From positions 124,001-188,000 of the forward strand of contig NZ_CAKKLP010000004.1 of the NCBI RefSeq assembly GCF_918698085.1: a DNA stretch of 64,000 nt, in the 5' to 3' direction. Positions 16,801 to 27,166 of the stretch are shown here, in pieces. The notes below the pieces were generated by a model. The model ran no database searches, was not told the DNA's origin, and worked only from the letters and a program-made list of their open reading frames with translations. This stretch comes from Chryseobacterium sp. Bi04 (lineage in GTDB: Bacteria; Bacteroidota; Bacteroidia; Flavobacteriales; Weeksellaceae). The first letter of the stretch is position 1. Every line of letters begins with the position of its first letter. A program made the translations under genes and the position numbers.

Positions 16801-19800
16801 TTAGTCAGGGCAAGTCTGTGTAGATATGCAGTGCCAAGCCATGGATGCATCACCTTCCTTAAGAGTGTAAATCTTCATACATTTATTGGTGGTATCGTAC
16901 ACCATCATACCTTCTACCGGAGCTGTAATGACAGGAGTTACCCCATCAGCAGCAACAGGTTGATTGGATGCATTGAACTTAACCCTGTTCGGAGCAAAAC
17001 CTTTTGTTTTTGCTTCCAAAGCCAGCCAGCCACCTTTTCTTACCATAGGCCAGTTGTCTGTACTTTCAGCTCCGGCTCTTCCAAGAGAAGTAATTCCCAC
17101 TTTTGTAGATAAGGCAGGATTACCGGCAGTAGCAGTAGCTCCAGGTTTATAGCAATAGGTTTGTCCTTCAGCAAATGTAATGTACCTTAAAGCACTATCT
17201 GGGTTGAAATCATTAATGAATACCCATCTTCCACCTGTAAATATTCCAGTAATTGTTTTTACGTTCGTTGTAAAAGCTTCATCATCTGCTACAATCATCT
17301 GGATGTTGTTTCCTGCGGAGAAAGTAGTTCCGTAGGCAGAGAGGTCGGCTTCAAAATATAAGGCGTCCGGAGTATTTGAACGTTGAGAAAGCCATATTCT
17401 CTGGATTCTCTTCATTGTATTTCCGGCAATCGTAGTGGTGACAAGCGGTGTTGCTGTAATATTGTTGTCTCCAAGGAGGAAGTATGTTTTATCATTTGCA
17501 AATCCTGTTCGCGCTGCAAGTTGATTGGCAGAAGCAAAGTCATTGATTGTGGCAACGGTGAGAATTGTTCCTGCATTGACACTTTTCGATACTTTTTGTT
17601 CCAGCATTTCAACATCATCACGAGATATTCCAAAGATATTATTATTGAACGTGGTATTGGCTGCTCCGTTCCATACTGTATTTCCATCTGTATCCAGATA
17701 ATGATCAGTATTAACCTGTCCCAGCGTAATACCATACTTGATGGCAAGATAGGAATCAACTCTTCTACGTTCGGCCGGTGTAAGATTACCGGAACCGTAG
17801 ATAATGGTTTCACCTAAATTACCTATGAACCCACGGTTATCACTGCCATTACCTCCAAATTGGGAATCACCGAATAAATGTCCTCCATTCAGGTTCCTTA
17901 CACCAGTTCCTGCATGGTTGGTTGTTGCAAAATTAGCACTTCCGTTAAGAGCCTTAGTCGTTGTAAGTGCTGTAAACGTATGGTACATTATACTTGGGAT
18001 TGTTGTGGAAAATGCTCCTGCCGGACTTCCATAATAATCAGTATTTCCACCTGTATTAGAAAGTCGTTCTATTCTGTTATCCATTACTATACCCAGTCCA
18101 TCCCATCTGCGGATATCTCCGGTAAGCAATGCATTATCCACAAGAGACCTGAAGATACTAGAGTGAGAACCTCCGCTGGTCATACCTTCTTTAGTTAATG
18201 TAAATACATCATAAGAATCTTCGGAAAATGTTCGGACATTGATATTACCAAGAGTTTGTGTTCCTGCTGTAAAGTTAGCTCCCGGGTTGAAGTTGAAATA
18301 ATTGGCACCGCCCACCTTGAATTTTGGTAGGGCATTGGTTCCCAACTGTCCTGAAGTGGTCCCTGAGAACTGGTCTGTCCATGCCGTAATATCTGTTCCA
18401 TCTCCTGTGTTAATGGCATCTTTATCAGCTCGGTACCAATAAGAAAGATTATTCACAACTCCACCCGGAGCAAGTCCAAAACCTGCAAAAGTGAAAAACT
18501 GCCCATTGCTTAATGTTACATTGGCTGTTTCATAGATCACTCCATTGATGGTAATTTCCGTTGTCATTGGGGTAAAACTATCCGTTGTATCAAACGTTTC
18601 GTCTGAAGATTGTACCAGATATAAGTTTTTGATTCCCTTTGGCCAGGCAACGGTTACCTGTCCTACATTTCCTGTGTTCTGTGTCTTCCAAACCGATTCG
18701 AAGCGGAAATTAGTTTCTCCATGGGCACCGCCGGTATATACCAGTGGCGTTTTCAGCCCTTGCTTCAGATTGTTATCTCCGACCATCAGGAATTGCTGAT
18801 TGTTTGGTAAATCAGTAGTGTTGGCAGCATTATTGTCTGCAAACCCTGTTGTTGAGATAACGAGCTTTTGTCCAGTATTAACACTTCCTGATTGTTTCTG
18901 GTTCAATACGGTAACCTCATCTTTTGCAATACCGAAAATATTGTTGTTATAACCGGTATTGATGGTTTTGTCCCATACTACATCATTATTGGTAGAAAGG
19001 TAATCCTCATTCAGGGTTACTCCATTCTTTACCGCAAGATAAGAGTTCACTCTGGACTGTTCATTGGCGGTTAAGGTACGTTTGTACCAGATCACTTCCA
19101 TGATGTCACCCGGGAAAGCACCGGGAGCATCCCATCCTGCATGACCTATCCGCAGATTTGTACCGTAGATCTGGAATTTGTTACCTGTAGCAAAACCGGA
19201 AAAAGATTCATAGGAGCCATTTAAGCCTAATCTCTTTTCTCCTCCGGCAATTGAGGAAGTACCACCATTGGCTACCGTATTATTGGCAATTGCTGAAAAT
19301 ACATTGGAAACCCCGGTGTTGAAGGCTGCAGAAAAATCTGAGGACGTTGTTGTATTGAAATATTCATACTGTCTGGGTTTTCCATTGGCAATCGAAATAC
19401 CAGGTTCGGAAGCATTTGTATCATCATCGATTCCTGTAATACGTCCGGTTCCGTTGGCTGCTGTTGGTCTTACAGCTGAGAAAATAGATGGATTGGAACC
19501 AGGCAGTTCAACATTACCCAAAGGATTCATTACCGAAGCAGAATTATAAAAGAGTTTAGAAGTGGTATATCCCGTAGTAAACGGATAGAAATTATGGTTT
19601 CTGTCTGCCGGTGATAAAGTTACTCCTCCTACATTGGGGATATTGTCTGCATTGGCAGACTGGTCTTTCCATGCTGTGGCAATGGCCCCGGCATCATCCG
19701 ATTTTACCCAGAAATCAGGACCCATAACTCCTCCCGGAGCCTGTGCAAAACCTGCAAATGTGAAGAATTGCCCGTTTGGTAAAGTTACATTTGCTGTGTT

Positions 19801-22800
19801 GTACACTACACCATTTACAGTCACTTCTGTGGCCATCGGTGTAAAAGTATCTGTACCATCGAAGGCTGCATCAGATGACTGTACTAAATACAGGTTTTTC
19901 ACGCCCTTAGGCCATGCAACTGTTACAGTTCCAACAGTGTTTGTATTTTGTACTTTCCAGATTGATTCAAAACGGTAGTTAGTTGCCCCGTTAGAACCAG
20001 CAGTGTAACTCAATGGCGTTGTAAGGCTTTGATTTAAACCATTATCTCCTGTAAGAAGGAATTGTAAATCGTTGGCTAAGCCTGTTGCATTTGCACTGTT
20101 ACTGTCTGCAAATCCGGTAGTGGAAATTACAAGCTTCTGTCCAATATTTGTACTTCCGGACTGTTTCTGATGCAATGCTGTAATATTATCTCTTGCAATA
20201 CCGAAGATATTATTATTATAACCTGCATTATTAGTTCTGTCCCATACTACACTGCTGATTGTAGAAAGGTAATTTTCGTTTAATGTAGTACCATTCTTTA
20301 CAGCAAGGTAAGAGTTTACTCTTGATTGCTCGTCAGGTGTAAGTGCTCTTTTGAACCACAGGACTTCCATGATGTCACCAGGAAAAGCGCCTGGAGAATC
20401 CCAGCCGGCATGTCCTATTCTTAAGTGTTTTCCAAGCACATTAAAGGTATTTGTTGTACTGCCCAAATTAAAGGCTTCGTAGATTCCGTCTAACCCAAGT
20501 CTTCTTTCTCCTCTTCCCGAATTAAGTGCCTGATCTTGAATTGCAGAGAATACTGAGCTCTTATTTGTCGTAAACGCATTAGCAGCACTCATTGTGTTAC
20601 TATTTGCCTGAGCTCCGCCATTTCCAAAATATTTGTACAAATGAGGTATTCCTGAATTAATAGAAATGCCTGGTTCAGATGCATTCGCATCATCGTCAAT
20701 TCCTGTAATACGACCTGTTCCGTTCGTAGATGTAGGTCTTACTGCCGAGAAAACAGATACCGAACTTCTCATTGATGGGTCCGTATAAACGTTAGTCGTA
20801 TTGAGTACACTATTGGTATTATAAAAGTATTTTGAAGCAGAATATCCCGTCGTATAAGGATGGAAGTTGTGTGCCCTGTCTGCAGGAGACAGCGTTATTC
20901 CTCCTACATTGGGGATATTGTCTGCATTGGCAGACTGGTCTTTCCATGCTGTGGTAATAGTCCCCGCATCATCCGATTTTACCCAGAAATCTGCTCCGTA
21001 AACTCCTCCGGCAACTGCATTTATAACATTTACCGTCAAGTCGCTTGTGCTGGTACAGGTACCTGTAGTTACTGTCCATCTGAAGGTATAGGTACCCGGA
21101 GAATTAAATCCTGTAACATTGGTATTGTATGCCGATGGTGTTACAATTACCGGATCGGTAGCCCCAACAGGTTTTGTTAACAGTGTCCAGGCACCTGTAG
21201 CAGCAACTTCCGGATTATTTGCATTAAAAGAGGTTTGTGTTGCTCCTATCAAAGTTTGAGCAGATCCTGCATTAGCACCCACCTGTGCGGATACGAATAT
21301 TGAAAATGTTCCTTCTAAGGAAGATCCTGAGCAGGCATATTCTTTATCAAGGAATCTGGGATCCACTCCTCCTGCACCAGGAACGGCCTTTATCTTGAAT
21401 ATATATTCTCCCTGCTTATCCAGGTTACTTATCGTGGTAGAAGTATTGGTAAATGTTCTGAGATTACCGGATTCATAAACAGGATTGGCAGCCCCGGCTG
21501 GTTTGGAAACCAAAGTGAAATCATATCTGCCGGAAAATCCCTGAAGATAGCTGCTGTTGACTGCTCCCTGATATACAGCAGGTAAAGGAACCGTTGCCGT
21601 CACAACACCAGATCCTGAATAGCATATTGTAGTATTAGGTACAGACACATTCGGACGGCTGCCATCTGAAATATGGATATAATAGGACTGAGAGGTCTTG
21701 CATAGGCCATCACCTATAGATAATCCCACAATATAAGTCCCAGCTCTCCATCCTCCGGAAGGAGGAGTTACAATGACATTTCTATTCATTGTGCCTGCTC
21801 CGTTCAAAACCAGGGTAGGATTTCCTCCAGGAGGTGTAATTCCTGAATTATTGACTGTAGTGGTTATGGATGCTTGATTCGAAGGATCAATCTTAAAATA
21901 AAATGTGATAGGGGTTGTTTTACCCACCATATTGCAATATACTGCACCTCCACTGCCACCTGAAGAGTACACCATCATCTGCTCAGGATATGAGGAATCA
22001 ATAAAACTGACTAACTTTGGATCTGTTCCGTTGTAGTTGTAGGTTATCTGAGGGGTTGTATAAGTTCCGTTTGCATTTGTTATGGTCATGGTGAATACAT
22101 AGCTACCTGTAACATTTACACCATTGAAGTAGACTGAATCATTCCTTATTTGATAAAATGAAATATTTCCTCCTGCCGGCTGGCTGATAACATTTAAGGT
22201 AACTGTTGTCCCAAATGTGGGGTTTCCGGATGAATTCGCCGTATTGCTTGCAAACATTGGTGAGGTTCCACTCAAGCTGATATACCGGTTGGTTTCTGTT
22301 GATGAATAGCATCTGTTGTGGGTTGCCGAAAGACTGATTTGTGGATTGGGAATGAACCTTACAATGGCGTCATCTTCGTACCAGCAGTTCGGATTGTTGA
22401 CGGATGTTATCCTTAAAACAGCACGATAAGCCGGATCAATGTCATGATTAGCTTTCTTTATAAGGGTCAGGGTAGGACTTGCCGTTGTCGCATTAGACAT
22501 GGTGGCATTCGTGGTGGTGTTCTGACCATAATATTCTTTATTATAGATGTTGTAATACGTCCACGAAGCCGTATATCCTGCCGGTATTACTGCATTTAAG
22601 GTTGCAGTGCCGGTACTTGCAGAAACATTAGTGATGTCAGGCCCTGCAGTGAAGGTAGACACAGCTCCCGGTGCCGTAATGGTTACCTGTGAGGCTGCTG
22701 TTCCTGTAGTACAGTTCTGTGCAATCTGGAATACATAATTTCCCGGGGAGGTCATTCCTGTGACATTGGTATTATAACCTGTAGGGGTTACGATAATCGG

Positions 22801-22998
22801 GTCTGGTGCACCGGAAGGTTTAGATACAAGGGTCCATAATGGATTTCCAAGTGTGCTTCCCCCGGGGCTCCCCGATAGATTGGCAGATGTGCCACAAATG
22901 ACGGTGTTGGCTCCTGCATTGATGTTGCAGTTTTGTGCCAAAATCATCATATTGCCCATAATGAGGAATATGAAGAAAAAGACGATTTGTTTTTTCAT
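16801..22998 (-). CDS. Giant secreted multidomain surface protein (2065 aa) with three jelly-roll modules
   Basis: The signal peptide is MKKQIVFFFIFLIMGNMMILAQ. Residues about 23-660 hold several Ig/PKD-like parts with repeated phrases such as 'KPxGAxDPxIVTPxxYNTNV' and 'SPGxYxF'. Three modules of about 425 residues follow, starting near residues 662, 1090 and 1513. Each has a LamG-like first half (DFWVKSDDAG...AWKDQS; GDIMEVLWFKRAL) and the signature 'RVNSYLAVKNGxTL', 'NNNIFGIARD' and 'QKQSGS', common in Bacteroidota surface proteins. The C-terminus ends in GMMVYDTTNKCMKIYTLKEG and a Cys-containing tail, without a sorting domain that I recognise. It is likely a cell-surface adhesin or structural protein. 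It is preceded by the small surface gene at 23224 and followed by the HTH pair. Confidence 0.85.
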   Translation of the reverse strand: MKKQIVFFFIFLIMGNMMILAQNCNINAGANTVICGTSANLSGSPGGSTLGNPLWTLVSKPSGAPDPIIVTPTGYNTNVTGMTSPGNYVFQIAQNCTTGTAASQVTITAPGAVSTFTAGPDITNVSASTGTATLNAVIPAGYTASWTYYNIYNKEYYGQNTTTNATMSNATTASPTLTLIKKANHDIDPAYRAVLRITSVNNPNCWYEDDAIVRFIPNPQISLSATHNRCYSSTETNRYISLSGTSPMFASNTANSSGNPTFGTTVTLNVISQPAGGNISFYQIRNDSVYFNGVNVTGSYVFTMTITNANGTYTTPQITYNYNGTDPKLVSFIDSSYPEQMMVYSSGGSGGAVYCNMVGKTTPITFYFKIDPSNQASITTTVNNSGITPPGGNPTLVLNGAGTMNRNVIVTPPSGGWRAGTYIVGLSIGDGLCKTSQSYYIHISDGSRPNVSVPNTTICYSGSGVVTATVPLPAVYQGAVNSSYLQGFSGRYDFTLVSKPAGAANPVYESGNLRTFTNTSTTISNLDKQGEYIFKIKAVPGAGGVDPRFLDKEYACSGSSLEGTFSIFVSAQVGANAGSAQTLIGATQTSFNANNPEVAATGAWTLLTKPVGATDPVIVTPSAYNTNVTGFNSPGTYTFRWTVTTGTCTSTSDLTVNVINAVAGGVYGADFWVKSDDAGTITTAWKDQSANADNIPNVGGITLSPADRAHNFHPYTTGYSASKYFYNTNSVLNTTNVYTDPSMRSSVSVFSAVRPTSTNGTGRITGIDDDANASEPGISINSGIPHLYKYFGNGGAQANSNTMSAANAFTTNKSSVFSAIQDQALNSGRGERRLGLDGIYEAFNLGSTTNTFNVLGKHLRIGHAGWDSPGAFPGDIMEVLWFKRALTPDEQSRVNSYLAVKNGTTLNENYLSTISSVVWDRTNNAGYNNNIFGIARDNITALHQKQSGSTNIGQKLVISTTGFADSNSANATGLANDLQFLLTGDNGLNQSLTTPLSYTAGSNGATNYRFESIWKVQNTNTVGTVTVAWPKGVKNLYLVQSSDAAFDGTDTFTPMATEVTVNGVVYNTANVTLPNGQFFTFAGFAQAPGGVMGPDFWVKSDDAGAIATAWKDQSANADNIPNVGGVTLSPADRNHNFYPFTTGYTTSKLFYNSASVMNPLGNVELPGSNPSIFSAVRPTAANGTGRITGIDDDTNASEPGISIANGKPRQYEYFNTTTSSDFSAAFNTGVSNVFSAIANNTVANGGTSSIAGGEKRLGLNGSYESFSGFATGNKFQIYGTNLRIGHAGWDAPGAFPGDIMEVIWYKRTLTANEQSRVNSYLAVKNGVTLNEDYLSTNNDVVWDKTINTGYNNNIFGIAKDEVTVLNQKQSGSVNTGQKLVISTTGFADNNAANTTDLPNNQQFLMVGDNNLKQGLKTPLVYTGGAHGETNFRFESVWKTQNTGNVGQVTVAWPKGIKNLYLVQSSDETFDTTDSFTPMTTEITINGVIYETANVTLSNGQFFTFAGFGLAPGGVVNNLSYWYRADKDAINTGDGTDITAWTDQFSGTTSGQLGTNALPKFKVGGANYFNFNPGANFTAGTQTLGNINVRTFSEDSYDVFTLTKEGMTSGGSHSSIFRSLVDNALLTGDIRRWDGLGIVMDNRIERLSNTGGNTDYYGSPAGAFSTTIPSIMYHTFTALTTTKALNGSANFATTNHAGTGVRNLNGGHLFGDSQFGGNGSDNRGFIGNLGETIIYGSGNLTPAERRRVDSYLAIKYGITLGQVNTDHYLDTDGNTVWNGAANTTFNNNIFGISRDDVEMLEQKVSKSVNAGTILTVATINDFASANQLAARTGFANDKTYFLLGDNNITATPLVTTTIAGNTMKRIQRIWLSQRSNTPDALYFEADLSAYGTTFSAGNNIQMIVADDEAFTTNVKTITGIFTGGRWVFINDFNPDSALRYITFAEGQTYCYKPGATATAGNPALSTKVGITSLGRAGAESTDNWPMVRKGGWLALEAKTKGFAPNRVKFNASNQPVAADGVTPVITAPVEGMMVYDTTNKCMKIYTLKEGDASMAWHCISTQTCPD
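18460..21015 (-). repeat. Long direct repeats within the giant gene
   Basis: The first two modules are nearly identical in parts at DNA level. For example, the same 50-base stretch around CTCCTACATTGGGGATATTG occurs at 19626 and at 20901, exactly 1275 bases (425 codons) apart, and the blocks around GATGTCACC and TGTCCTATTC recur with the same shift. The third module, before 18460, is more diverged. Recombination between the copies would remove or add whole modules in frame. Confidence 0.8.
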
Positions 22999-23091
22999 GA
23001 TTTAATAGTTTTAGCCGGATTTCCGACAAATGTGTTTTGTAATGTGATATTTTATAAATAGGACTACGGCTTTTACGACTGAAGCATTAGA

Positions 23092-23118
23092 GGAAATCGA
23101 TAAGAATTGCCGATTTCC
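23092..23118 (-). promoter_or_regulatory. Hairpin between the small and giant surface protein genes
   Basis: GGAAATCG (23092-23099) pairs with CGATTTCC (23111-23118). There is no T tract on the minus-strand side, so it looks more like an intercistronic stem than a terminator. The gap between the two genes is about 225 bases. Confidence 0.35.
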
Positions 23119-23223
23119 AATACAGCCTTTGAAGACTTGCTATTAATACCTACTTGATTGCAAGCAGCCGTATTTATAAAAGTTGGGATTAATAAAAGTG
23201 TATTTTTTCCATATTTTAATTAT

Positions 23224-23748
23224 TTAAGGTTTCCAGAAAGTCCAGACTGTGCCATTATATACAGCAAGTTGTCGTTTAATGGTGTCATAAGCCATCATTC
23301 CGGGAGCAGGGTCGATAATGTTGAGGTGTGGACTGGCCACTTTGGGTAATATCATCGCCTTGTCGGTATCGGATAAAACCAACATTCCGGGTGTACTGTC
23401 TGTGGCAGCTGCTGATCCGATGACTGATTTTGCGGTCGTAGATTCCGTTTTGTTAGTCTGGATCAAAATATTGGCTGTTCCGGTGTTGTCGACACTTAAA
23501 TCAGTCCACATACCGGAGTCCTTCAGGTATTTTACTTTGTAGTCGGTGGTATCATAAATGATGGTGCCGTTGTCTGTAATTCCTGTTTTCGTTTCTACAT
23601 AGGGAAGTATCAGTCCCCGGTTTTCTGTATCTGCAAATTCCAGAGACACCGAAGTATTGGTTACTGTCGGTTTTCCTATGGCAATCTGAGACTTTACAGT
23701 ACCCGTTACAGCAAGTAGAATTGCTATGGGCAAAAGTTGTTTTTTCAT
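23224..23748 (-). CDS. Small secreted surface protein
   Basis: A 174-residue exported protein: signal peptide MKKQLLPIAILLAVTGTVKSQ, then IAIGKPTVTNTSVSLEFADT and RGLILPYVET, the usual start of Chryseobacterium surface proteins, and the end PGMMAYDTIKRQLAVYNGTVW, which matches the C-terminal signature of the giant protein downstream. There is an inner duplicate of the 'A(MI)LPxV' type (GLILPYVET / AMILPKVAS). It precedes the giant gene in the same direction and is likely in the same operon. Function unknown. Confidence 0.75.
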   Translation of the reverse strand: MKKQLLPIAILLAVTGTVKSQIAIGKPTVTNTSVSLEFADTENRGLILPYVETKTGITDNGTIIYDTTDYKVKYLKDSGMWTDLSVDNTGTANILIQTNKTESTTAKSVIGSAAATDSTPGMLVLSDTDKAMILPKVASPHLNIIDPAPGMMAYDTIKRQLAVYNGTVWTFWKP

Positions 23749-24117
23749 GATTTTTAAGATTTATATAAATGGAATGTTTTCTTTCATGGTATTGGTTTCC
23801 TTCCAAAAGATGTATCAGGATGGTGGTCTTTTATTATTGTAGTGCTTGCTGCTCTGTAGATATCAATGATTATTCTTCCGTGATTTATTACGATTGGAAA
23901 TCTTACCAATGAAGGTCTATTGGTAGTCCTGTTCTTCTTTTCCGATTTCAATCTGTGGTTGACAATACAAAGCATGATGCAGGCTATTGCATTAAATTTT
24001 TTTTGATTACTTTTTTATTGACAGTAAGAAATGATCTTACCTGTTCGCATCGGATGAGCCAGCGAATATGAATGAATGACGTGGAAATTTTCGTTGAATA
24101 AAAGCTATCTGATTTTG
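23749..24117. other. Intergenic region upstream of the surface protein operon
   Basis: No gene that I can support. It should hold the leftward promoter of the 23748-15717 series, but no clear TAnnTTTG box was found on the minus strand. Confidence 0.4.
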
Positions 24118-24690
24118 TTACATGATAGCCATGTATAGAAGTGGTGGAGGCCGGTTAAAGTTTTTTAGAAACCTTACATTTGAAAGGCCATGGTTTCTAT
24201 AGATTGTTTTCAGAAAACTATCTAAGAGATAGATTTGGAGAATCATGCTGTTTTCAGACCCCAATAAATGGAACTTCATTATATGCTGATTGGGCCTTAT
24301 GATTTGCTTTTCATTGTCAGAACCAGCCATTAAAGATTTCTCTGATTGGGTATCTCTGCTGAAACTTAATATGGTTTTATTGCTGCTTTTAACAGGTTGA
24401 GAAAGGCTTTCCTCTTTATTTTGCTTTTTTTTGCCGGATATGAATACACTTTTTCTTTTGTACTTCTTCTTTACCTTCTTTTTTGCCGGTTGATCAATAT
24501 ATACCTGTTCCTTACCTGAAACTACAGTACCCTCTGATATAAATAGAATAGCGGATGACGAAGGAGCATCTGATGAATAATCTTCACTATGCTTACAAAC
24601 AGCCTTTACGATCTGAAAGTTGAGTATTAACAGGATGAATAAGAAAAATCTTCCCCCTCCAATTGAATGCAGAGAGAAGAGCTTGTTCAT
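24118..24690 (-). CDS. Secreted or anchored basic protein of unknown function
   Basis: I start at the ATG at 24690, because the upstream in-frame ATG at 24717 would place acidic residues in front of the signal sequence. The 190-residue product has a signal or anchor (GRFFLFILLILNFQIVKA), a Ser/Thr stretch, then a very basic run (KKKVKKKYKRKS and GKKKQNKEE), and a C-terminal part ending NFNRPPPLLYMAIM. Such proteins sit next to surface genes in this genus, but I know no function. It stands upstream of, and divergent from, the TPR-AraC regulator at 25174. Confidence 0.6.
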   Translation of the reverse strand: MNKLFSLHSIGGGRFFLFILLILNFQIVKAVCKHSEDYSSDAPSSSAILFISEGTVVSGKEQVYIDQPAKKKVKKKYKRKSVFISGKKKQNKEESLSQPVKSSNKTILSFSRDTQSEKSLMAGSDNEKQIIRPNQHIMKFHLLGSENSMILQIYLLDSFLKTIYRNHGLSNVRFLKNFNRPPPLLYMAIM

Positions 24691-24717
24691 CATGTTATTT
24701 TCAGAATCGGTTGTCAT

Positions 24718-25173
24718 TTTGGTGCAATATTATGACTACCGTAATGTCTGCACAAGCTTAATACTGGAATAATTCAGAAAGTTTCATATGCTGTTTAATC
24801 TGTTTTACAATTTTTCTATATTGATAATCAGTTGGTTGTGTTTTATTGCTTTATTTATGCAGCGTTTAAAAAAATCCCAACTAGGTATTTGAATTTTTGG
24901 GATATATATTTCATTAAATTTGCATAAATGATAATTATTATGAATGTGATTAATAATATGAAAGAATTAATTTCATAGAATTAATGAAGAAAGTATATTT
25001 ATTTTTATAAGCATTCACACAAAATGTAAAACAGATAGATGCTGAATCCATGAGATACCATTATTGAGAAACTGAAATACATCTAAGAAAATCCATAGAT
25101 TTAAAACAAAGGAGATCCCGTTGCTGACTGTCAGGATCATGAAAAATACAAACTCATTATAAAATATAATATT
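24718..25173. other. Divergent intergenic region
   Basis: An AT-rich gap between the leftward basic protein gene and the rightward TPR-AraC gene. No gene, strong hairpin or clear promoter box seen; it must contain both promoters, which makes it a natural target of the regulator. Confidence 0.45.
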
Positions 25174-26856
25174 ATGTCTGAAAAATTATCTTTGCGGATA
25201 TCTTGCCTTGTCTGGAAAGGCAGCCATCTGTTTTTTCAAAGGTTACACACTATTTTTATCTCTTTTTTGTTTTTTCTTTTTTTCTCCATGGCAAATGCAG
25301 AAACAATTTTATGTCCTGAAAATAAAAATATAGATCAATTAATAGATCAGGCAATTTCTGTTAACAGCACCGGAAAAAGTAAAGAAGCCCTCAGATTGCT
25401 TCAAAAGGCTAATGATATCGCCAAGTCAGTAGGATGTGAAAAAGGAGAACTGAATACGATTCAAAATATAATGTTGGTCTATTCCCAATTGTATGATTAT
25501 AAAAAAGCTTTGAAAATATCAAACCAAGTCAGAGATCTGGCAGTTCATCAGAAAAATTATAAAATATTAACCACTTTATATTGTACAAGAGCAACATTAT
25601 ATGAAAATCTGGGTTTATATGATGAGAGTCTAAAAGAGTATGATGCTGCATTGAAATATGCAAAACTGATTGCTGAAACTGATAAGAGACATTACGAGAC
25701 TTCTTTTATTTATTATAATATGACTCCGTATTTTCAGGAACGGTCAGATAAAAAGGTTTTGTATTATCTGGAAAAAAGCAGGGAAGAAGTTTTGAAAATA
25801 AGTGATAATAGTAAAGATGTTCCTTTAGAGAAAAAGGTTGATATGCTGATCTCTGTAAATATAAACCTGGGGATTCACTTCAGGGATTCCAAAAATAAAG
25901 GAAGAAATGTCGGGCTGTCTGAATTCTATTTTATGGAAGCTTTGAAACAGCTTGATGTAGTTAAAGGGGAAATACGTCCTGATACAAAAATAGATTTATA
26001 TCAGTCACTTCAGGAGTTTTACCAGATGAAAAAAGACTACAGGAAAGCAATAGAATATGGAGAGAATATGCTGGCTTTGGAGAAGTCCAACAGTATGCCT
26101 TATAACCGGAGAGCAGGATATATGGTATTGGCAAAATCTTATCTGGGAATTGGTGATCATTCACGCTCACAAAAATATCTCGATCTTTTTTCAAAATTGA
26201 ATGACAGTATTAATTCCGCAGAAAAGCAAGCCGTAGAAGCTCCTGTCAAAAAAATGATTTCAGAAACTAAAATCAATGGCGAGAAAAAGATACAGAGAAT
26301 TGCTGTTATTTCTTCTTCTGTTCTTATCCTTATTACCGGAGGAATGATGATACACCGTAGAAGAAGCCATAAGATCATTCATGAAAAATATGAAGATCTG
26401 ATCGCTAAAATACACCATGAAGCTGAGGTCAATAAAATAGAATTGACCTCGGAAAAGAATAACAAAAGCAATGGAATAAAATCCTCAATTACAATTATAG
26501 ATGAAACAGTAAAGGTATTACTTCTTAAGCTTGAAAAATTTGAGGCTTCAAAGAAATATCTCCGAAAGGATTTGAGTCTTACCTGGATGGCCAATAGCCT
26601 TACTACCAATCCAAAATATCTTTCAGAAGTGATAAAAACCTATAAGAACCATAACTTCACAAGTTATATTAACGAGCTTCGCATCAACTATATCATTAAG
26701 AAGCTTTATGAAGACCCAATTTACAGGGAATATAAAATAACCTATTTGGCGGAGGAATGCGGCTATGCTACACCAAAGGTTTTTGTCAATGCTTTTAAAC
26801 AGCAAACAGGTTTTACTCCTTCTTATTTTGTAGAACAGCTGAAAGTCTCTGTATAA
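25174..26856 (+). CDS. TPR / transmembrane / AraC-type regulator, full length
   Basis: A 560-residue protein. The signal/anchor is FISFLFFLFFSMANAE near residues 28-45. Then come about 300 residues of TPR-like helices (for example SKEALRLLQKANDIAKSVG and YDESLKEYDAALKYAKLIAE), a membrane segment near 370-390 (IAVISSSVLILITGGMMIHR), a charged linker and an AraC-type domain at about 455-557 with two helix-turn-helices (LTWMANSLTTNPKYLSEVI; ITYLAEECGYATPKVFVNAF). TPRs would face the periplasm and the DNA-binding domain the cytoplasm. It stands divergent from the basic secreted protein at 24118. The shape suggests a membrane-bound one-component sensor; the ligand is unknown. Confidence 0.85.
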   Translation: MSEKLSLRISCLVWKGSHLFFQRLHTIFISFLFFLFFSMANAETILCPENKNIDQLIDQAISVNSTGKSKEALRLLQKANDIAKSVGCEKGELNTIQNIMLVYSQLYDYKKALKISNQVRDLAVHQKNYKILTTLYCTRATLYENLGLYDESLKEYDAALKYAKLIAETDKRHYETSFIYYNMTPYFQERSDKKVLYYLEKSREEVLKISDNSKDVPLEKKVDMLISVNINLGIHFRDSKNKGRNVGLSEFYFMEALKQLDVVKGEIRPDTKIDLYQSLQEFYQMKKDYRKAIEYGENMLALEKSNSMPYNRRAGYMVLAKSYLGIGDHSRSQKYLDLFSKLNDSINSAEKQAVEAPVKKMISETKINGEKKIQRIAVISSSVLILITGGMMIHRRRSHKIIHEKYEDLIAKIHHEAEVNKIELTSEKNNKSNGIKSSITIIDETVKVLLLKLEKFEASKKYLRKDLSLTWMANSLTTNPKYLSEVIKTYKNHNFTSYINELRINYIIKKLYEDPIYREYKITYLAEECGYATPKVFVNAFKQQTGFTPSYFVEQLKVSV

Positions 26857-27166
26857 TGTTTAACCTACCTACAATTTAACTTATGATATACTTCAAGGAT
26901 CTGGTAAGATTTTTAGTTTTTGTAGGTTCTGAGATAGGATATCGCCCGTTTCAGGAATGGTAATAAAACTCTTGTACCACAAAGGATTCGATGGCAAAGA
27001 AGAGCCGACTGATAAAAACGGTAGAAAGAAAAGTCACTTGGATCCACCAGCCAAAACAAATTTGACTCCTTGCAAAGACTTTTCATTTTGACTTAAAAAA
27101 CAGTCGTTTTGGCTACATCCGTTTTTGGACAGTGTTGCACCTTTGTATAAACAAAAATGAAAGTAT
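26857..27166. other. Intergenic region with a possible promoter for the NmrA-like gene
   Basis: CACCTTTG at 27139-27146 is one base off the TAnnTTTG -7 box and lies 20 bases before the ATG at 27167. No gene or strong hairpin is visible in the rest. Confidence 0.35.

Noticed and set aside
16798..21180. Many open frames antisense to the giant surface gene
   Set aside because: They mirror the codon pattern of the real gene on the other strand, whose signal peptide and domain repeats are clear.
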